Of a stretch of 64,000 nucleotides of DNA, positions 33,806 to 48,485 are shown piece by piece. Origin of the DNA: Blakeslea trispora. Taxonomy: Eukaryota > Mucoromycota > Mucoromycetes > Mucorales > Choanephoraceae. The translations under genes and the position numbers were made by a program. The stretch is from the NCBI GenBank assembly GCA_025331445.1, contig JAIWNE010000061.1, positions 124,001 through 188,000 of the forward strand, read 5' to 3'. The notes beneath the pieces are model-generated. The model was not told the DNA's origin and made no database searches. It was given only the letters and a program-made list of their open reading frames with translations. Within the stretch, counting starts at the first letter, position 1. Each line of letters starts with the position of its first letter.

Positions 33806-36688
33806 ATGTCCTCTCAACAAAAAAGACAACGTATCATACCTCAAAACCAACCTGGTAGAAGTGTATTTAGCCAATTCGAAACAGAGCCTGAGAATCATTG
33901 TGGTTTGTGTGATGGGATATTTGCAACAAAGTACATGCTTGGACAACATTTATCTACTGTGCATCGTATGAGCGAAGTATACATCAACAGCTATCTTAGA
34001 TCTGCTGAGCAAAGAGAACTTAGTGCTGCAGCCAATGAAGAAGAGCAAGACGAAGATGACTTCGAACTGGATTTCAATGACTCTGAAGTTGAAGAAGAAA
34101 ATGAAGACACCGACAGACTTTTGGAACAGCTTGTAAACTATCGTATTCAAACATTACAAGGTCTTTTCAATCAAAATGTCGAAGGAATTCAAAATGCAGA
34201 GTCAGCATTTCCTTTCAAGAATATTGAGGCAATGATATTGCATGTTTTGGTAGATGGAGATAACGACATGATATCTCAAAGAATGATGATGAAAATTCTT
34301 TATGCATTCAAGCTTCTATTGATTGTTTCTGAAGAAGCTTTCAGAAAGAATGAAAGAGTTGTTTTGCCAACACTCAACAAGCTCATGCATTACCAGAACC
34401 AAGTTCGCAACCAGATTCCAGTTTTTCCTAGCAAGTCTGTTATCTTGAAAAATGATAATAATGCCTCAGTTGAAGGATGTGTAAATCTACCTTCAGATCA
34501 TTTGAAGTTGATGGCGTCCAACCCAAGAAAATCAGTTAGAATTTTCTCTGCCCCTGATCGTACTCCCAATCAGTCAGTCTCCCTACAACAAGGCAAGAAA
34601 TGGAAAGAGAACCCATGCTTCCAACAGCCTATGACTACTGTAGATGACTTTGACTACTGGTCTGGTGATATTGCTCTAATTCAAGCAGGCAACAGATCTA
34701 TTTACTTGCTAATCGAATCGTTTCATACTGAATGCAACAATCTCTTTGTACAAGACTACCAAGTTATCATTTATCCAAATGATTCAAGAACCTTCATCAA
34801 AGAAAATTGCATCAAGATGCGTGCAAGTCAATTGATACAGTTAGTGCAAGTCGATCGTGCCAATCTGGCAATTGGACTCGACATCTTCAATGGTATGATG
34901 CAACTCAGCACATATCATCTGAACCTTTTCACCATCATGCATCCACTCAGAAAGCTTGCTGCTAATCAACCTGGAAAGTATTACAAGGTTAGAATAAGCC
35001 CTATTATTCTTTTCACCGATGATACTAGTGGAAACAAGAGCAAGCAGTTCAATGCATATGAAAGCTGGTCAATGCGATGTGCTTCAATGACATTCAAGGA
35101 AAGATCGTCACTAGAGAATATGCATTTTATTGGAGCTGTCCAAAAGAAGGAGGGTATTAGTGGAGTTTCGTTGATTCCTTGTCTTGTAGAAGACCTAGTC
35201 AAGCTGGAGAACGGTGTTGTCATGTATTCAGCAGTTGACAATGAAGATGTGCTTGTTGTGGCTCCCGTTTTGTGGATTGAAGCAGACTCTCCCTGTCACT
35301 CTCAACTTTGTGGTCTCTATGGCTTACGTACCAAGTGTCCTTGTAGAAAGTGCTATGTCGACCTTTCTCGTGGTGCTGAAGCTAGACAAAGAACAAGATC
35401 ATACTACACTGGAGATCATTGCCAGCGAGTTAGATCTCATTATGTGACAGCAGCAAGTACTTCCGATCGAAGCAGTGTGATCTTAGATGCTCCTAAAGCT
35501 GGAGAAAGCTCAGTAGCAAAAGTTTTGTCATTTAAAGACACTAACACAAGTGCTCTCTTACAACTGAAGTCTTTTGATCCACAACAGGATACTCCAACTG
35601 AGATCCTTCATACAGTATTGCTAGGTGTGTCGAAGTACTTGATAACAGACCTCGTTAAAATCATTGCTACTAAAGCGCAATTGACCAAAATAACGACGGC
35701 TCTTGATCATTACAAGCATTCAAAAGGCTTCTCTAGAAAGCTGAGTAGAAAGCTTCAGCATGTTGGGTCTTTCTTGGGAAGAGACTTCAAAGTATTGCTT
35801 CAAATACTTCCCGTGATTTTAGTCGCAGAGTTTCCTGACGCAACAGGAAATCTCAAGTACATGATTCCTTGTTTTGTCCAGCTCGGAAAGCTATGCTCCC
35901 TTCTTTTTGTAAAGCAAGTACCACAAGGCTTTAACCATTATGTAGAAGTAGTAGGCCAAGTATCTAGAGAACTGGTTGCCATACTCTATGACTATGATCA
36001 AAACTGCACACACATCAAGCATGTCAAGTATCACCTGAAGCCCAAAACCCATTTCCTTACTCACTTATCGCAAGACATCAAACGCTTTGGCGCATCTTTG
36101 AACTTTGAGACAGAAAAAGGGGAGCAGTTTAACAAGCACATCAGGGAGCACATTGAACATACAAACAAAGCCGAAGTTCCAAGACAATTGGCTGTTAAGT
36201 TTGGCAAGCAAGCAGCTATGAGACATGTTGTAGATGGTGGCTCTTGGTTGACTCAAGATGGCTTTAGAGTCAAGACTGGCCAAAGAGTTCTAAATTTTGT
36301 TGACACACATGCACAAGACTTTTACCAACATTTCTTTGGGGGAACTCGAGACTTTGTTGATAACAATGATTATCAAAATGATAATATCAAGGTATGCAAC
36401 GGATTGTTTGCACTGTTTAAACAGATACAACATCCTTCTTTGCTCCAAGTTGGCGTTTACGTCGATGGTTTTATGCAAGTCTATCAAGTACAACCGGCTT
36501 CTGCCAATGATAGACTAACAAATGTTCTCAGGGCGCTACCTACGAGAGAACTTATTGACTATAGGCAAGTTCGCCTCGAATGCTTACTTGATATGCATAC
36601 TCGGTTGGACAACTACCAACTAATCAACTTAAGCAAGTTTGGAATTTACTGGTATTTCAAATACTATACCAATTTCCTCTCCAATTAA
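33806..36688 (+). CDS. Plavaka/tnp2 (CACTA-like) transposase, intact single-exon ORF
   Basis: A 960-codon uninterrupted ORF from the ATG at 33806 (an in-frame ATG 45 nt upstream also exists). It starts with a basic stretch and a C2H2 zinc finger (CGLCDGIFATKYMLGQHLSTVH), followed by a long acidic segment. Then come the features of the Plavaka/KDZ-related tnp2 family: a Cys-rich CPCRKCYVD, the DTPTEILHTVLLGVSKYL block, and KPKTHFLTHLSQDIKRFG followed by FETEKGEQFNKHIREH, all conserved around the catalytic region in the family. It is likely the transposase of a CACTA-type DNA transposon or a domesticated derivative. No terminal inverted repeats or CACTA ends were found at its borders by eye. 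The lack of any stop or frameshift over 2.9 kb argues for recent activity or selection. Confidence 0.72.
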   Translation: MSSQQKRQRIIPQNQPGRSVFSQFETEPENHCGLCDGIFATKYMLGQHLSTVHRMSEVYINSYLRSAEQRELSAAANEEEQDEDDFELDFNDSEVEEENEDTDRLLEQLVNYRIQTLQGLFNQNVEGIQNAESAFPFKNIEAMILHVLVDGDNDMISQRMMMKILYAFKLLLIVSEEAFRKNERVVLPTLNKLMHYQNQVRNQIPVFPSKSVILKNDNNASVEGCVNLPSDHLKLMASNPRKSVRIFSAPDRTPNQSVSLQQGKKWKENPCFQQPMTTVDDFDYWSGDIALIQAGNRSIYLLIESFHTECNNLFVQDYQVIIYPNDSRTFIKENCIKMRASQLIQLVQVDRANLAIGLDIFNGMMQLSTYHLNLFTIMHPLRKLAANQPGKYYKVRISPIILFTDDTSGNKSKQFNAYESWSMRCASMTFKERSSLENMHFIGAVQKKEGISGVSLIPCLVEDLVKLENGVVMYSAVDNEDVLVVAPVLWIEADSPCHSQLCGLYGLRTKCPCRKCYVDLSRGAEARQRTRSYYTGDHCQRVRSHYVTAASTSDRSSVILDAPKAGESSVAKVLSFKDTNTSALLQLKSFDPQQDTPTEILHTVLLGVSKYLITDLVKIIATKAQLTKITTALDHYKHSKGFSRKLSRKLQHVGSFLGRDFKVLLQILPVILVAEFPDATGNLKYMIPCFVQLGKLCSLLFVKQVPQGFNHYVEVVGQVSRELVAILYDYDQNCTHIKHVKYHLKPKTHFLTHLSQDIKRFGASLNFETEKGEQFNKHIREHIEHTNKAEVPRQLAVKFGKQAAMRHVVDGGSWLTQDGFRVKTGQRVLNFVDTHAQDFYQHFFGGTRDFVDNNDYQNDNIKVCNGLFALFKQIQHPSLLQVGVYVDGFMQVYQVQPASANDRLTNVLRALPTRELIDYRQVRLECLLDMHTRLDNYQLINLSKFGIYWYFKYYTNFLSN

Positions 36689-36740
36689 GCCTTCTTTTAA
36701 CCTTCCTTTCCTCTTCTATGCCCTCCATTATGTTTATATA

Positions 36741-36920
36741 CCCTCACCTATGCCCTCACCTATGCCCTCACCTATGCCCTCACCTATGCCCTCACCTATG
36801 CCCTCACCTATGCCCTCACCTATGCCCTCACCTATGCCCTCACCTATGCCCTCACCTATGCCCTCACCTATGCCCTCACCTATGCCCTCACTTATGCCCT
36901 CACTTATGCCCTCACCTATG
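36741..36920. repeat. 12-bp minisatellite, 15 units
   Basis: Fifteen tandem copies of the 12-mer CCCTCACCTATG, two near the 3' end having CTT for CCT. It starts 52 bp after the stop codon of the Plavaka-like gene, so it would lie in its 3' UTR. Because 12 is divisible by three it creates repetitive ORFs (MPSP, CPHL) that I do not regard as genes. Confidence 0.95.
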
Positions 36921-39137
36921 CCCTTAATTATGTTATTACTTATGTTCCTATGCTTTTATCTATAAATCTTTAATTTCTCCAAGTTCAAATAGAATTCCGT
37001 TTAAATTTTCTCATTTACTGATTGGCTTTATTTTGCTTTTGTTTCAAAACGTGTTAGTAATCCCAAAGTCCCAACGAATAATTCTTTGCTAAATAGTTTT
37101 CAACTACCGCACAGGGGAACATCAAAGCTTTCAGCCAATGACTAGCTTCCAAAAAGTTGAGTTTCCTTTTTTACAATCTAAAACCTTTGGTGGTGAAATA
37201 AAGTCAAATGTGGGAAAATTTTCGTATGCTTTACTTGGTGATCATGATACAAGCTTATCTAATAGGATTGTGCACTGGTATTTTTGGAGAACTAAAACAA
37301 ACCTATTGACGTATACACAAGTTGTTGGCTCATCCATGCTATTATGACTCCTTGATATCAGAATTATCTGTCAAGAATTGAATTTGAGTATATTGGAACA
37401 AAGTGCCTAAACTTTTCTTTTTCTCAAAAAAAAAAAAGATGTCAAGGAAAAAAACAGCTTGTATCCTTATCAAAAACAGTGCTCCAAAAAAGTACAATGG
37501 CGTAAAACAAAGCACAGATAGAGATGCCAATGAAAAAAAAAAACCAAGATAACTGCAACATATTTCCTTGGCCATTTACAAATTCTGTACTGCAAAATTC
37601 AATACTATGGCAAGCATGTGCTCCATCATAGTATATTATATCACCATATCTATACGGTCTCACTTGTTGAAGACTATGGACGTGTTGGACAATTTTAAAA
37701 AATGTCAAGCAGCGTTTTCCGATTAAAAGGGTGTGTAGGTTTCGAATAATTATGTACGAGAAAGTGAAGCTGCATAGGATCGACATAATAAGATCCTTGT
37801 TGTTAGCAAAAGAACTTTTTGCAAGTCAATGTGTATTGATATCCTTATAGTTTTCGAGTTTTAAGCATAATAAGCTTCATTGAATATATTCATGTTTGAT
37901 TTCGACTTTTATCTAGATAACCTAACTGAGAAACACTTTGGATTTTTTTCTTTTCGAATAAATCACTGATTCACATGAACTTAAAAAGGCAAGCACAAAG
38001 AAATATAAATTAAATGAAAGTTTAAGCTTTTCTCAAAGATGTATACAAAAAGAAAGCATCAAGCATAGCTTCAGAGAGTTGATTTCTACATCGACTTTGG
38101 CTGAATTAATAAACAAATCTCCTTTGACTTTGTGATGAACTTGCAATGCAAAACCAAATGCTTCTTGTCATCTTTATTGTATAGCAGATCCCTATGGTTG
38201 TTTTTCGTCTTGAGTGCTGTCAACTATAATAAGTAGCATTTGTTTTAATGGTGTCTTCATTTCGCTGCACCTTCTACTCATTGTGTTTTTAACTAGATAC
38301 TGTCGTATACCTTTTTTTTATGGAGCAAGAGTTGATAATTTAGAACCTTAATACGATCTTTTGATGAGACCAAGCCAATTATATTTTAGATAGTACAGAG
38401 CATGTGTATCGTGCTATCTTTTGTCAACAATATTGTCCAGCTCATGTACTTGCTTCGGATTCATACTTCCGATGATTGTCTTTATAGACCGAGTGCTATT
38501 CATTAAATGTTTATAGTGGCGTTGGTACATTAGGACGAAGGAGCAATCAAACCAGATTTGGCCGTAAATCAACAATCTTTTAACAAAATGATAGCAATAG
38601 AAAGTGACTAAAGTGAAAGGAGAAAAAGGCTATTTTATATGAATCTCTGTTTTTTATTATCAGATTGTTCCTGATAAATTCTGTTTAATAACGGGATAAC
38701 TCGGGCATGTGGACATGACAAAATATTGTTTGTAAACAGTATCGCATATCCAATATCAAATTCTATAGCTTGTTCACTTTCGCATAGATAGAAGAAGCCG
38801 GGTACACGAAATTCTCCTTTTCTTTCCTTATGTCTTTTCTTTGATAGCTCTGTTAGTCTTTAATTATCATTGCTATCATTCTTTGATGAGCTTGATATTA
38901 GAGATTGTAAAAAAACAAGTCATTTTTAGCCAATTGGTGACAAAAGAAATTTTTTTTGCGGAGTGTAGCTCTCAGGCGCTTCGGGTGACTAAGTTTTATT
39001 ATGATTATTCCGTACTTACCCGCTTTTTTTCGTCTATAGTGTGAAGGCCTAGAAACCCCGAACATAAGTAACATAGTCGGTCACCCCCCTCGTATTTTTT
39101 TTTGTTTTTCTCTTAATCCATATTTATCTATCTAATC
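36921..39137. other. Gene-poor region upstream of succinyl-CoA ligase
   Basis: 2.2 kb. A minus-strand ORF at 37442-37786 has a hydrophobic C-terminal helix (WFFFFIGISICALFYAIVLF) but is otherwise anonymous; I do not call it a gene. The last 100 bp before 39138 are pyrimidine-rich, as expected for a strong fungal promoter. Confidence 0.4.
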
Positions 39138-40831
39138 ATGTTGTTCAACTCTTTGCGTGCTGCTTCCTCCATCGCTCAACGCGCCTCTTTGGTAATCACT
39201 TTGAAAGCAGCATCTTGAATCACAAAAAAAAAGTTTTTCTTTTAACAATTTTTTATCTGATTTTAGGTTGCTCGTAAGCCTGTTCAACAACAACAAAAGC
39301 GTTTCCTCAACATCCACGAATATCTTTCCGTTAAGCTTTTGAGAGAATATGGTATCAATGCTCCTAAGGGTGAAGTTGCTAAGACTCCCGAAGAAGCTTT
39401 TGAAATTGCAAAGAGCCTTGGTAAATTGCGAATGACAAATAATCACACTTAAAAATACTAAGTCACATGTATATGCATATAGGTAGCGATGACCTTGTCA
39501 TTAAGGCTCAAGTTCTTGCTGGTGGTCGTGGTAAGGGCACCTTCGATAACGGTTATAAGGGTGGTGTCAAGACTTTCGGCACGTAAGTTTCTTTTTTTTT
39601 ATTATTATTTCATATGTGAAGTTTTTTTTCTGGGATGAATAAATTTTTTAATCTTGTCTTAATTTTTTTTGTAGTCCCGAAGAAGCTAGAGAACTCGCTG
39701 AAAAGATGCTTGGCCACAAGTTGATCACCAAGCAAACTGGTGCTGAGGGTAAGCCCTGTAACGCTGTTTACATCTGTGAACGTAAGTACGCTCGTAACGA
39801 ATACTACTTTGCTATCTTGTTGGACCGTAAGTCTGCTGGTCCCGTCATTGTCGCCTCTTCTCAAGGTGGTGTCGATATTGAAGGTGTTGCTGCCGCCAAC
39901 CCTGATGCTATCATCACCATGCCTGTTGACCTCAAGCAAGGTCTCTCCAAGGATCAAGCCTTGGACCTTGCTAAAAGACTCGGTTTCACCCCCAAGGGTC
40001 AAGAACAAGCCGCTGATACTTTCCTCGGTCTCTATAAGCTTTTTACTGAAAAGGATGCCACTCAAGTTGAAATCAACCCCTTGTCTGAATCCAGCGATAA
40101 CCAAGGTAAGAAAGAGAAAGAAAGAGAGAATATGGTTAGAAGAAAAACTGGATTTTGTTTTGTAAACTTATTTTCTATATATCACTAGTTCTCTGTATGG
40201 ATGCCAAGTTGAACTTTGACGATAACGCTGACTTCAAGCAAAAAGAAGTTTTCGAATTGCGTGATTTCACTCAAGAAGACTCTCGTGAAATTGCTGCTGC
40301 CAAGCACAACTTGAACTACATTGGTTTGGATGGTAGCATTGGTTGTTTGGGTATGTTTTTTTTAAACACAACCGAATTTTCTTTCCTGATCTAATTATAT
40401 TTGGTCATTTAGTCAACGGTGCTGGTCTTGCCATGGCCACTATGGATATCATTCAGCTTCACGGTGGTAAGCCCGCTAACTTCTTAGATGTTGGTGGTGC
40501 CGCTACCCCTGATGCCGTCAAGGCTGCTTTCGAGATTATCACATCTGATCCTCAAGTCTCTTCTGCTTTTGTCAACATCTTTGGTGGTATCATGCGTTGT
40601 GATGTCATTGCCGAAGGTATCATTGCCGCCGCTAAGGATTTGGACCTCAAGATTCCCTTGATCGTTCGTCTCCGTGGTACCAAGGTTGACGAAGCCAAGA
40701 AGCTGATTGCTGAATCTGGTCTTCGTATCTTTGCTATTGAAGATTTGGATACTGCTGCCCAAAAGGCTGTCAAGTTCTCTCAAATTGTCACATTAGCCAG
40801 AGATGCCAACATTGATCTCAAGTTTGCTTAA
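39138..40831 (+). CDS. Succinyl-CoA ligase (ADP-forming-type) beta subunit, mitochondrial
   Basis: TCA-cycle enzyme of the mitochondrial matrix converting succinyl-CoA plus NDP to succinate plus NTP. Six exons (39138-39191, 39267-39420, 39483-39582, 39675-40105, 40189-40350, 40413-40831) give 439 aa. The N-terminus [22 protein letters not shown] is a clear mitochondrial presequence. The ATP-grasp domain follows ([41 protein letters not shown]), then the CoA-ligase domain with [27 protein letters not shown] nucleotide loop and [16 protein letters not shown]. Codon use is strongly biased to C-ending codons compared with neighbours, typical of a highly expressed gene. Nucleotide specificity (ADP versus GDP) cannot be set by eye. 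Confidence 0.95.
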
Positions 40832-41684
40832 GCAATTTAATATTATATACACAACATCAACTCGTTCTCTTTTTTTTTCTTGTTTGTTTTTTATACACTT
40901 TCATTACAATGACACATATTTTTTTTTATAAAATTAATAGATATATTCAAAAAGCATTGTCTTCCCCCTCAAAGTCAGTCTTCTTTCACTTTTCCATCTT
41001 GCAACCGAGAGTAATGGTAATGAGTAGTTGGGAAATTGGTATGGTTTATATTACTCTGTTATTTTGAGAGAACATCTTGAGAGTAATGTTTTAGAATGGA
41101 TTTTGATTCTTGTAATTCCATCATTTTTAAATTTTAGATAAGCAAGAATATGGTTTGCCCTAAATTTTTTTTTGCTCTCGTTATTCTTCAAAAGCCGTAC
41201 TGTTATCTTCGGGCCCGACTTAAACATGTAGCCATCTTATTCTTTGGCTAACCATAACTCAATCTGATGGTTACTTTTGATCGTATTTCTTTAAACGATA
41301 TAAAGAGGTTTACTATATGGCCGAAGGCGTCTTGTCTTTTATTTTTACAGTCAACAACAAAGAAAAAGATTATTTCATGGTCTACTGCTGGGGTTTTGGC
41401 TTGATCGACTTATCGAAAAAGGGAATGATTAAAGTACGTATCTTTCTTTTTAAAGAGTGATCTCTTGCATTTGATCGAGTTTGAAAACAGAGCCAAACTT
41501 TTCGATAGCAAAAAGTGAGGGAAGGTAAAAGCAAACTAGCTGTCAAAACAATATCTCGATTCCTGACTTTAAATAATTTGTTTATTTTCATTCCGGGCCA
41601 TTCTAATCAAATCGTTTATTTTTTATATGTGTATATTTTTTCAATCTCTTTTTTTTCCCCTCTATTGCTTGTAACAGATAAGAT
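40832..41684. other. Intergenic region
   Basis: Holds the 3' end of succinyl-CoA ligase beta (AATAAA-like and T-rich elements near 40850-40950) and the promoter of glucosamine-6-phosphate deaminase. No gene seen. Confidence 0.45.
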
Positions 41685-42835
41685 ATGAGATTGGTTATTC
41701 GTGAAGATTATGATGAAGTCTCAGAGTTTGTAGGTAAAAAGAAAAGAAAAGAGACCTCATACATCAATGTCATACTTCATTCATCTTGTTTGCTTAATCT
41801 CTTGTAAGCCAACTACATTAAGGAACGCATCAAGCAATTTCAACCAACAGAAGATATGCCTTTTGTACTTGGTTTGCCTACTGGATCTTCACCTATTGGT
41901 GTTTACAAGCGATTGGTGGAGATGTACAAGACAGGTCAAGTCAGTTTTCAAAATGTTGTTACTTTTAACATGGATGAATATGTCGGATTGCCCCGTGATC
42001 ATCCCGAATCTTATCATTCATTTATGTGGAAAAATTTATTTATGCATGTCGACATTCAACCCAGCAATGTTCATATTCTTGATGGTAATGCGCCTGACCT
42101 CGATGAAGAATGCAAAAAGTTTGAAGTGGATATTGCTCGTGTAGGTGGCATTGAATTGTTCTTGGGCGGCATTGGCCCAGATGGTCATATTGCTTTTAAC
42201 GAGCCAGGCTCTTCATTGACTTCCCGTACTCGAGTCAAGACATTGGCTTATGAAACCATCATCGCAAATGCTCGATTTTTTGATGGTGAAATTGCCAAAG
42301 TACCCAAATTGGCTCTCACTGTTGGGGTAGCGTAAGTAAATCAAACCAATGCGATCGTTTTCCTTTCAATTGTTATAATCCAATTTTTTTTTTGATTTCT
42401 CCAGCACAGTGATGGATGCTCGGGAGGTAGTGGTATTAATTACTGGTGCACATAAGGTATATTTGAAAGGGAAGGGTTTAATATGAGAACAATTGCTAAT
42501 TGCTTTTTTTTTCAGGCCATTGCTTTGGCTAAATGCATAGAAGAAGGCATTAACCATATGTGGACTGTATCTGCTATTCAGATGCACCCTAAAGGCATGA
42601 TTATATGTGATGAAGATGCCACTTTAGAGTTACATGTCAAGGTAAAAAAAATAAGCCAACTGAGTCACAATTACAAACCTAACTTGCTATTTAGACAGTC
42701 AAATACTTTAAGTCCATTGAGCATGTCCACCATTCACTTATTGGTTCAGAAAACTTGTCTCTTCAGGGTGGTGTTAAGCAGCTACGTACTTCTCTGCCTT
42801 CTCCAAATCAAAAACCCTCTATTCCAATTGAATGA
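41685..42835 (+). CDS. Glucosamine-6-phosphate deaminase
   Basis: Converts glucosamine-6-phosphate to fructose-6-phosphate and ammonia, linking amino sugar (chitin) turnover to glycolysis, in the cytosol. Five exons (41685-41733, 41809-42331, 42405-42456, 42516-42641, 42695-42835) give 296 aa, close to the NagB/GNPDA length. Visible family motifs are [20 protein letters not shown] at the N-terminus, [16 protein letters not shown] (phosphate loop), [21 protein letters not shown] (catalytic Asp), [20 protein letters not shown] (catalytic Asp/His) and [18 protein letters not shown]. Its neighbour is unrelated Pfs2, 105 bp downstream on the same strand. Confidence 0.95.
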
Positions 42836-42940
42836 TAGACTACTCTAAAAAATGTGATTCACACACACAAAATATACAGAATTTTCGACCACTTCAGCGT
42901 ATTTTTTTTTCTATTGTTATTACTATCAACATTAGTTGAA

Positions 42941-45314
42941 ATGATGGATGTATCGTCTCATAATAACTGGGACTCTGACAACAACCATAACGGAGGCAAT
43001 AATCGACGCCCCATGAGAATGTCAAACAGAGAAGAAGGTGGAGGCAACATTCCGTTTTCCAAAATGGTTTTTGATGGTAAACGGATGAGGAAAGCGATTC
43101 AGAGACGCACAGTCGACTATAATCACAGTGTGGCTAGATGGATGCAGGTGAGTGAAAAACAATAGCATACCTCATTATCTAACAGAAATAATAGGAACGA
43201 GTGTGGATTCGTGACAGAAGAGATACACGTTACTTAAGACCTGATCCTAATTTTATTGTCGATGTAAGTAATCGATCTCACATAAAAAACCTCTTCCCCT
43301 TCTAACTCACCAACATTTTTTTTTTTTTAAAAAAAAGCTATTGCCACCTATTGCTTATTTGGACAATCCCATCAATGCTGTCACTACTAAATTCATTCAT
43401 ACTTCTACTAATAAAATTCGTTTTCCCGTCAATGTAGTTCGTGTAAGTTCAAACTTAAAAAAGTGTGTGTGAATGAGTGAGCGAGAGGAAGAAAGGAAAG
43501 AGACTTATGCTATTTTAGTGGACACCAGAAGGTCGTCGTCTAATTACAGGCTCTTCCAGTGGTGAATTTACTTTGTGGAATGGATTGACATTTAACTTTG
43601 AAACTATTTTGCAAGCCCATGATTCAGCTGTCCGAGCTATGAACTGGTCTCACAATGACAATTGGATGGTGACTGGTGATCATAGCGGTATCATTAAGTA
43701 TTGGCAGTCCAATATGAGCAATCTCAAGATCATTCAGGGCCACAAGGAAGCCATCAGAGACTTGACATTTGCACCTTCAGATACTCGCTTTGCTACTTGT
43801 TCGGATGATAGTTTAATCAAGATTTGGGATTTCAATACAGGCGCGGAAGAGAAACAATTGACAGGTCACGGCTGGGATGTGAAATGTATTGACTGGCATC
43901 CTTATAAATCATTGTTGGCCTCAGGAAGTAAAGATAATTTAATCAAGTTATGGGATCCAAAGACAGCCAAAAACATTACTACACTGTAAGTTTCTCTCTC
44001 TTTAAATCGAGAAAAGAATATGCATGTAACAGAATGGAGACTAAATCTATCGTTTCACTTTTAGGCATGGCCATAAGAATACAGTATTAGCCTTACAATG
44101 GAATCAGAATGGTAATTGGTTGGTCACTGCGGGTCGAGATCAACTAGTGAAGATATATGATATCAGAACCATGAAAGAGTTACAAATATTCCGAGGCCAT
44201 AAAAAAGAGATCTGCTGCAAGTATTCACAACAAGATACATATGTAAATAGTTGGACATCAAAACTCATTTTTTTTCTTTCTTAAATTTATAGCTGCTAAA
44301 TGGCATCCTCAACATGAACGATTGCTTGCTACAGGTGGTTCAGATGGTGCACTTATGTTTTGGATGACAGGTCAAGATAAGCCTATAGGAGAACAAGAGA
44401 CTGCTCATGAATCCAATGTTTGGTCCCTTGATTGGCACCCAGTTGGCCATATTTTGGTCAGTGGCTCTAACGATCACACCACACGCTTCTGGACTAGACC
44501 ACGTCCTGGCGAGCTAGTTTCTGATAAGTTTGATTCTAGCCAACATCATGAAGAAGAGCCTGCTGTGTCTGGTACAATTGCCTCTAACATGGGCAGCGGG
44601 TATGCGCCTATGGGAAAATCTTTTGAGGATCATGCACACCAGCAATTCTCTGAACCTCCACCTTTCAGACCTCATAATGCCTCTCAGACTACCAAGGTGG
44701 AACCCCCACCTTTTAGGCCAGCCAATGCTCCAGCTCTTAGCAATATTCCTCCACCTATCATGCACCATTCAAGTGGAGGCCCACCTTCTTTCCGCCCTAT
44801 GAACTTTGATATGTCTAGTAATGCACCCTTCAGGCCTCCTCCTCCTCCTCCTCACAACCCTCATCCTATGATGGATAATTATATGCCTTTGCGTCAAAGC
44901 CAATCTTCGTTACCACCACCACCGCAACATTACAACAGCAACAATAATAACAGAGGAAACCCTGTACGTCCATTTGGAAGAGGTGGAGGACATATGCAAC
45001 AAAGACAACAGCAACAACACAACTATAAACCGCCACCACCTATGATGAACAACAATAACAGCAACAATCGCTTTAATCACAATGATTTCAATCAGCAACG
45101 AATGAACAATAACAACAATATGAAGAGACCTTATCAACAATATAATAATGAGGGTCCTAGCTATCGACCTCCACCTCCTTTCAGTGGTCCTGGTATAATG
45201 CAACCACCGCCTATGATGCAACAACCACAACCACAACCACAACCACAACAACAACAACAGCAGCAGCAGAATTATCAAAGAGATCCTAATAAGAAGATGA
45301 GACGTTGGGATTAA
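42941..45314 (+). CDS. Pfs2/WDR33, polyadenylation factor with WD40 repeats
   Basis: Subunit of the cleavage and polyadenylation machinery (recognises AAUAAA in animals), nuclear. Six exons (42941-43147, 43195-43263, 43338-43442, 43519-43985, 44065-44216, 44293-45314) give 673 aa. The N-terminus has [26 protein letters not shown] and [16 protein letters not shown] conserved sequence, followed by about seven WD40 blades, for example [20 protein letters not shown] and [20 protein letters not shown]. The C-terminal 250 residues are low complexity, rich in Pro, Asn and Gln, as in fungal Pfs2 relatives with extended tails. The last intron (44217-44292) only restores the conserved EICSAAKWHP reading if its donor is GC (GCAAGT) instead of GT. 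Start at 42941 is chosen over an upstream hydrophobic in-frame extension. Confidence 0.93.
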
Positions 45315-45711
45315 GAAAAATAGTAATAATTTATATATTATTTCCAGAAATTATTGGAGCAAAAATAAAAGTAAATTTTGACGCATACCTATTAACGTTA
45401 CGAGTGTATGGATTATTCACCGAAATAAAAGGATTTGATAACCTAGCATTCAATGTAAATACCCTCCTTTCTTTAAAGACATATTACATCCTATCACCCA
45501 TTTTTTTTAGATTCTGATTGTATGATTTGATGTTTATTGTTATCTGTGCTGCAATAAAATTTTATTGAATGATTCTTTTAAGCACGTCTTTCGATCTGAC
45601 TAAAGCATTTCAGCTTCTAAAACTACATGCTCGCAAGCCATTATCATCTTAATAAAATGACAAACGTATGCTTATATATAGATACATGTAGTAAAAGCAC
45701 GAGGTTTTATT
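45315..45711. other. Convergent 3' intergenic region
   Basis: 397 bp between the stop of Pfs2 (plus) and the stop of the DHX35-like gene (minus), containing AATAAA-like sequences on both strands (about 45554 plus, 45420-45430). It should carry both polyadenylation sites. Confidence 0.5.
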
Positions 45712-48323
<2,612 letters not shown>

Positions 48324-48485
48324 TGGTAAGAAAGAGAAAAAGTCTGTTATGTGACATTTATTCAATTTTCTTTTTTTTTATGCTTAGTGGAAAATGTTTG
48401 GCACGGCTGTCATGTTTTGGGGAGAGAAAGAAGATTTAGTAGTGTAAGATAGATGAAATTTATGTAACACTTATAGCCTTGCTCA

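Noticed and set aside
36741..36920. CRISPR-like array
   Set aside because: Units are contiguous 12-mers without spacers, in a eukaryotic genome.
36639..36965. MPSP-repeat and CPHL-repeat ORFs
   Set aside because: Produced by the 12-bp minisatellite; one continues out of the transposase frame. No evidence of a real protein.
37442..37786. 114-codon minus-strand ORF with a hydrophobic C-terminus
   Set aside because: No recognisable domain, A/T-run composition and no splice or promoter support; mentioned only in the intergenic note.
40484..40783. Minus-strand ORFs in the succinyl-CoA ligase gene (also 39610-40104)
   Set aside because: Antisense shadows caused by strong codon bias of a highly expressed gene.
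44910..45278. Hydrophobic Leu/Val/Ile-rich minus-strand ORF
   Set aside because: Shadow of the Asn/Gln/Pro-rich tail of Pfs2.
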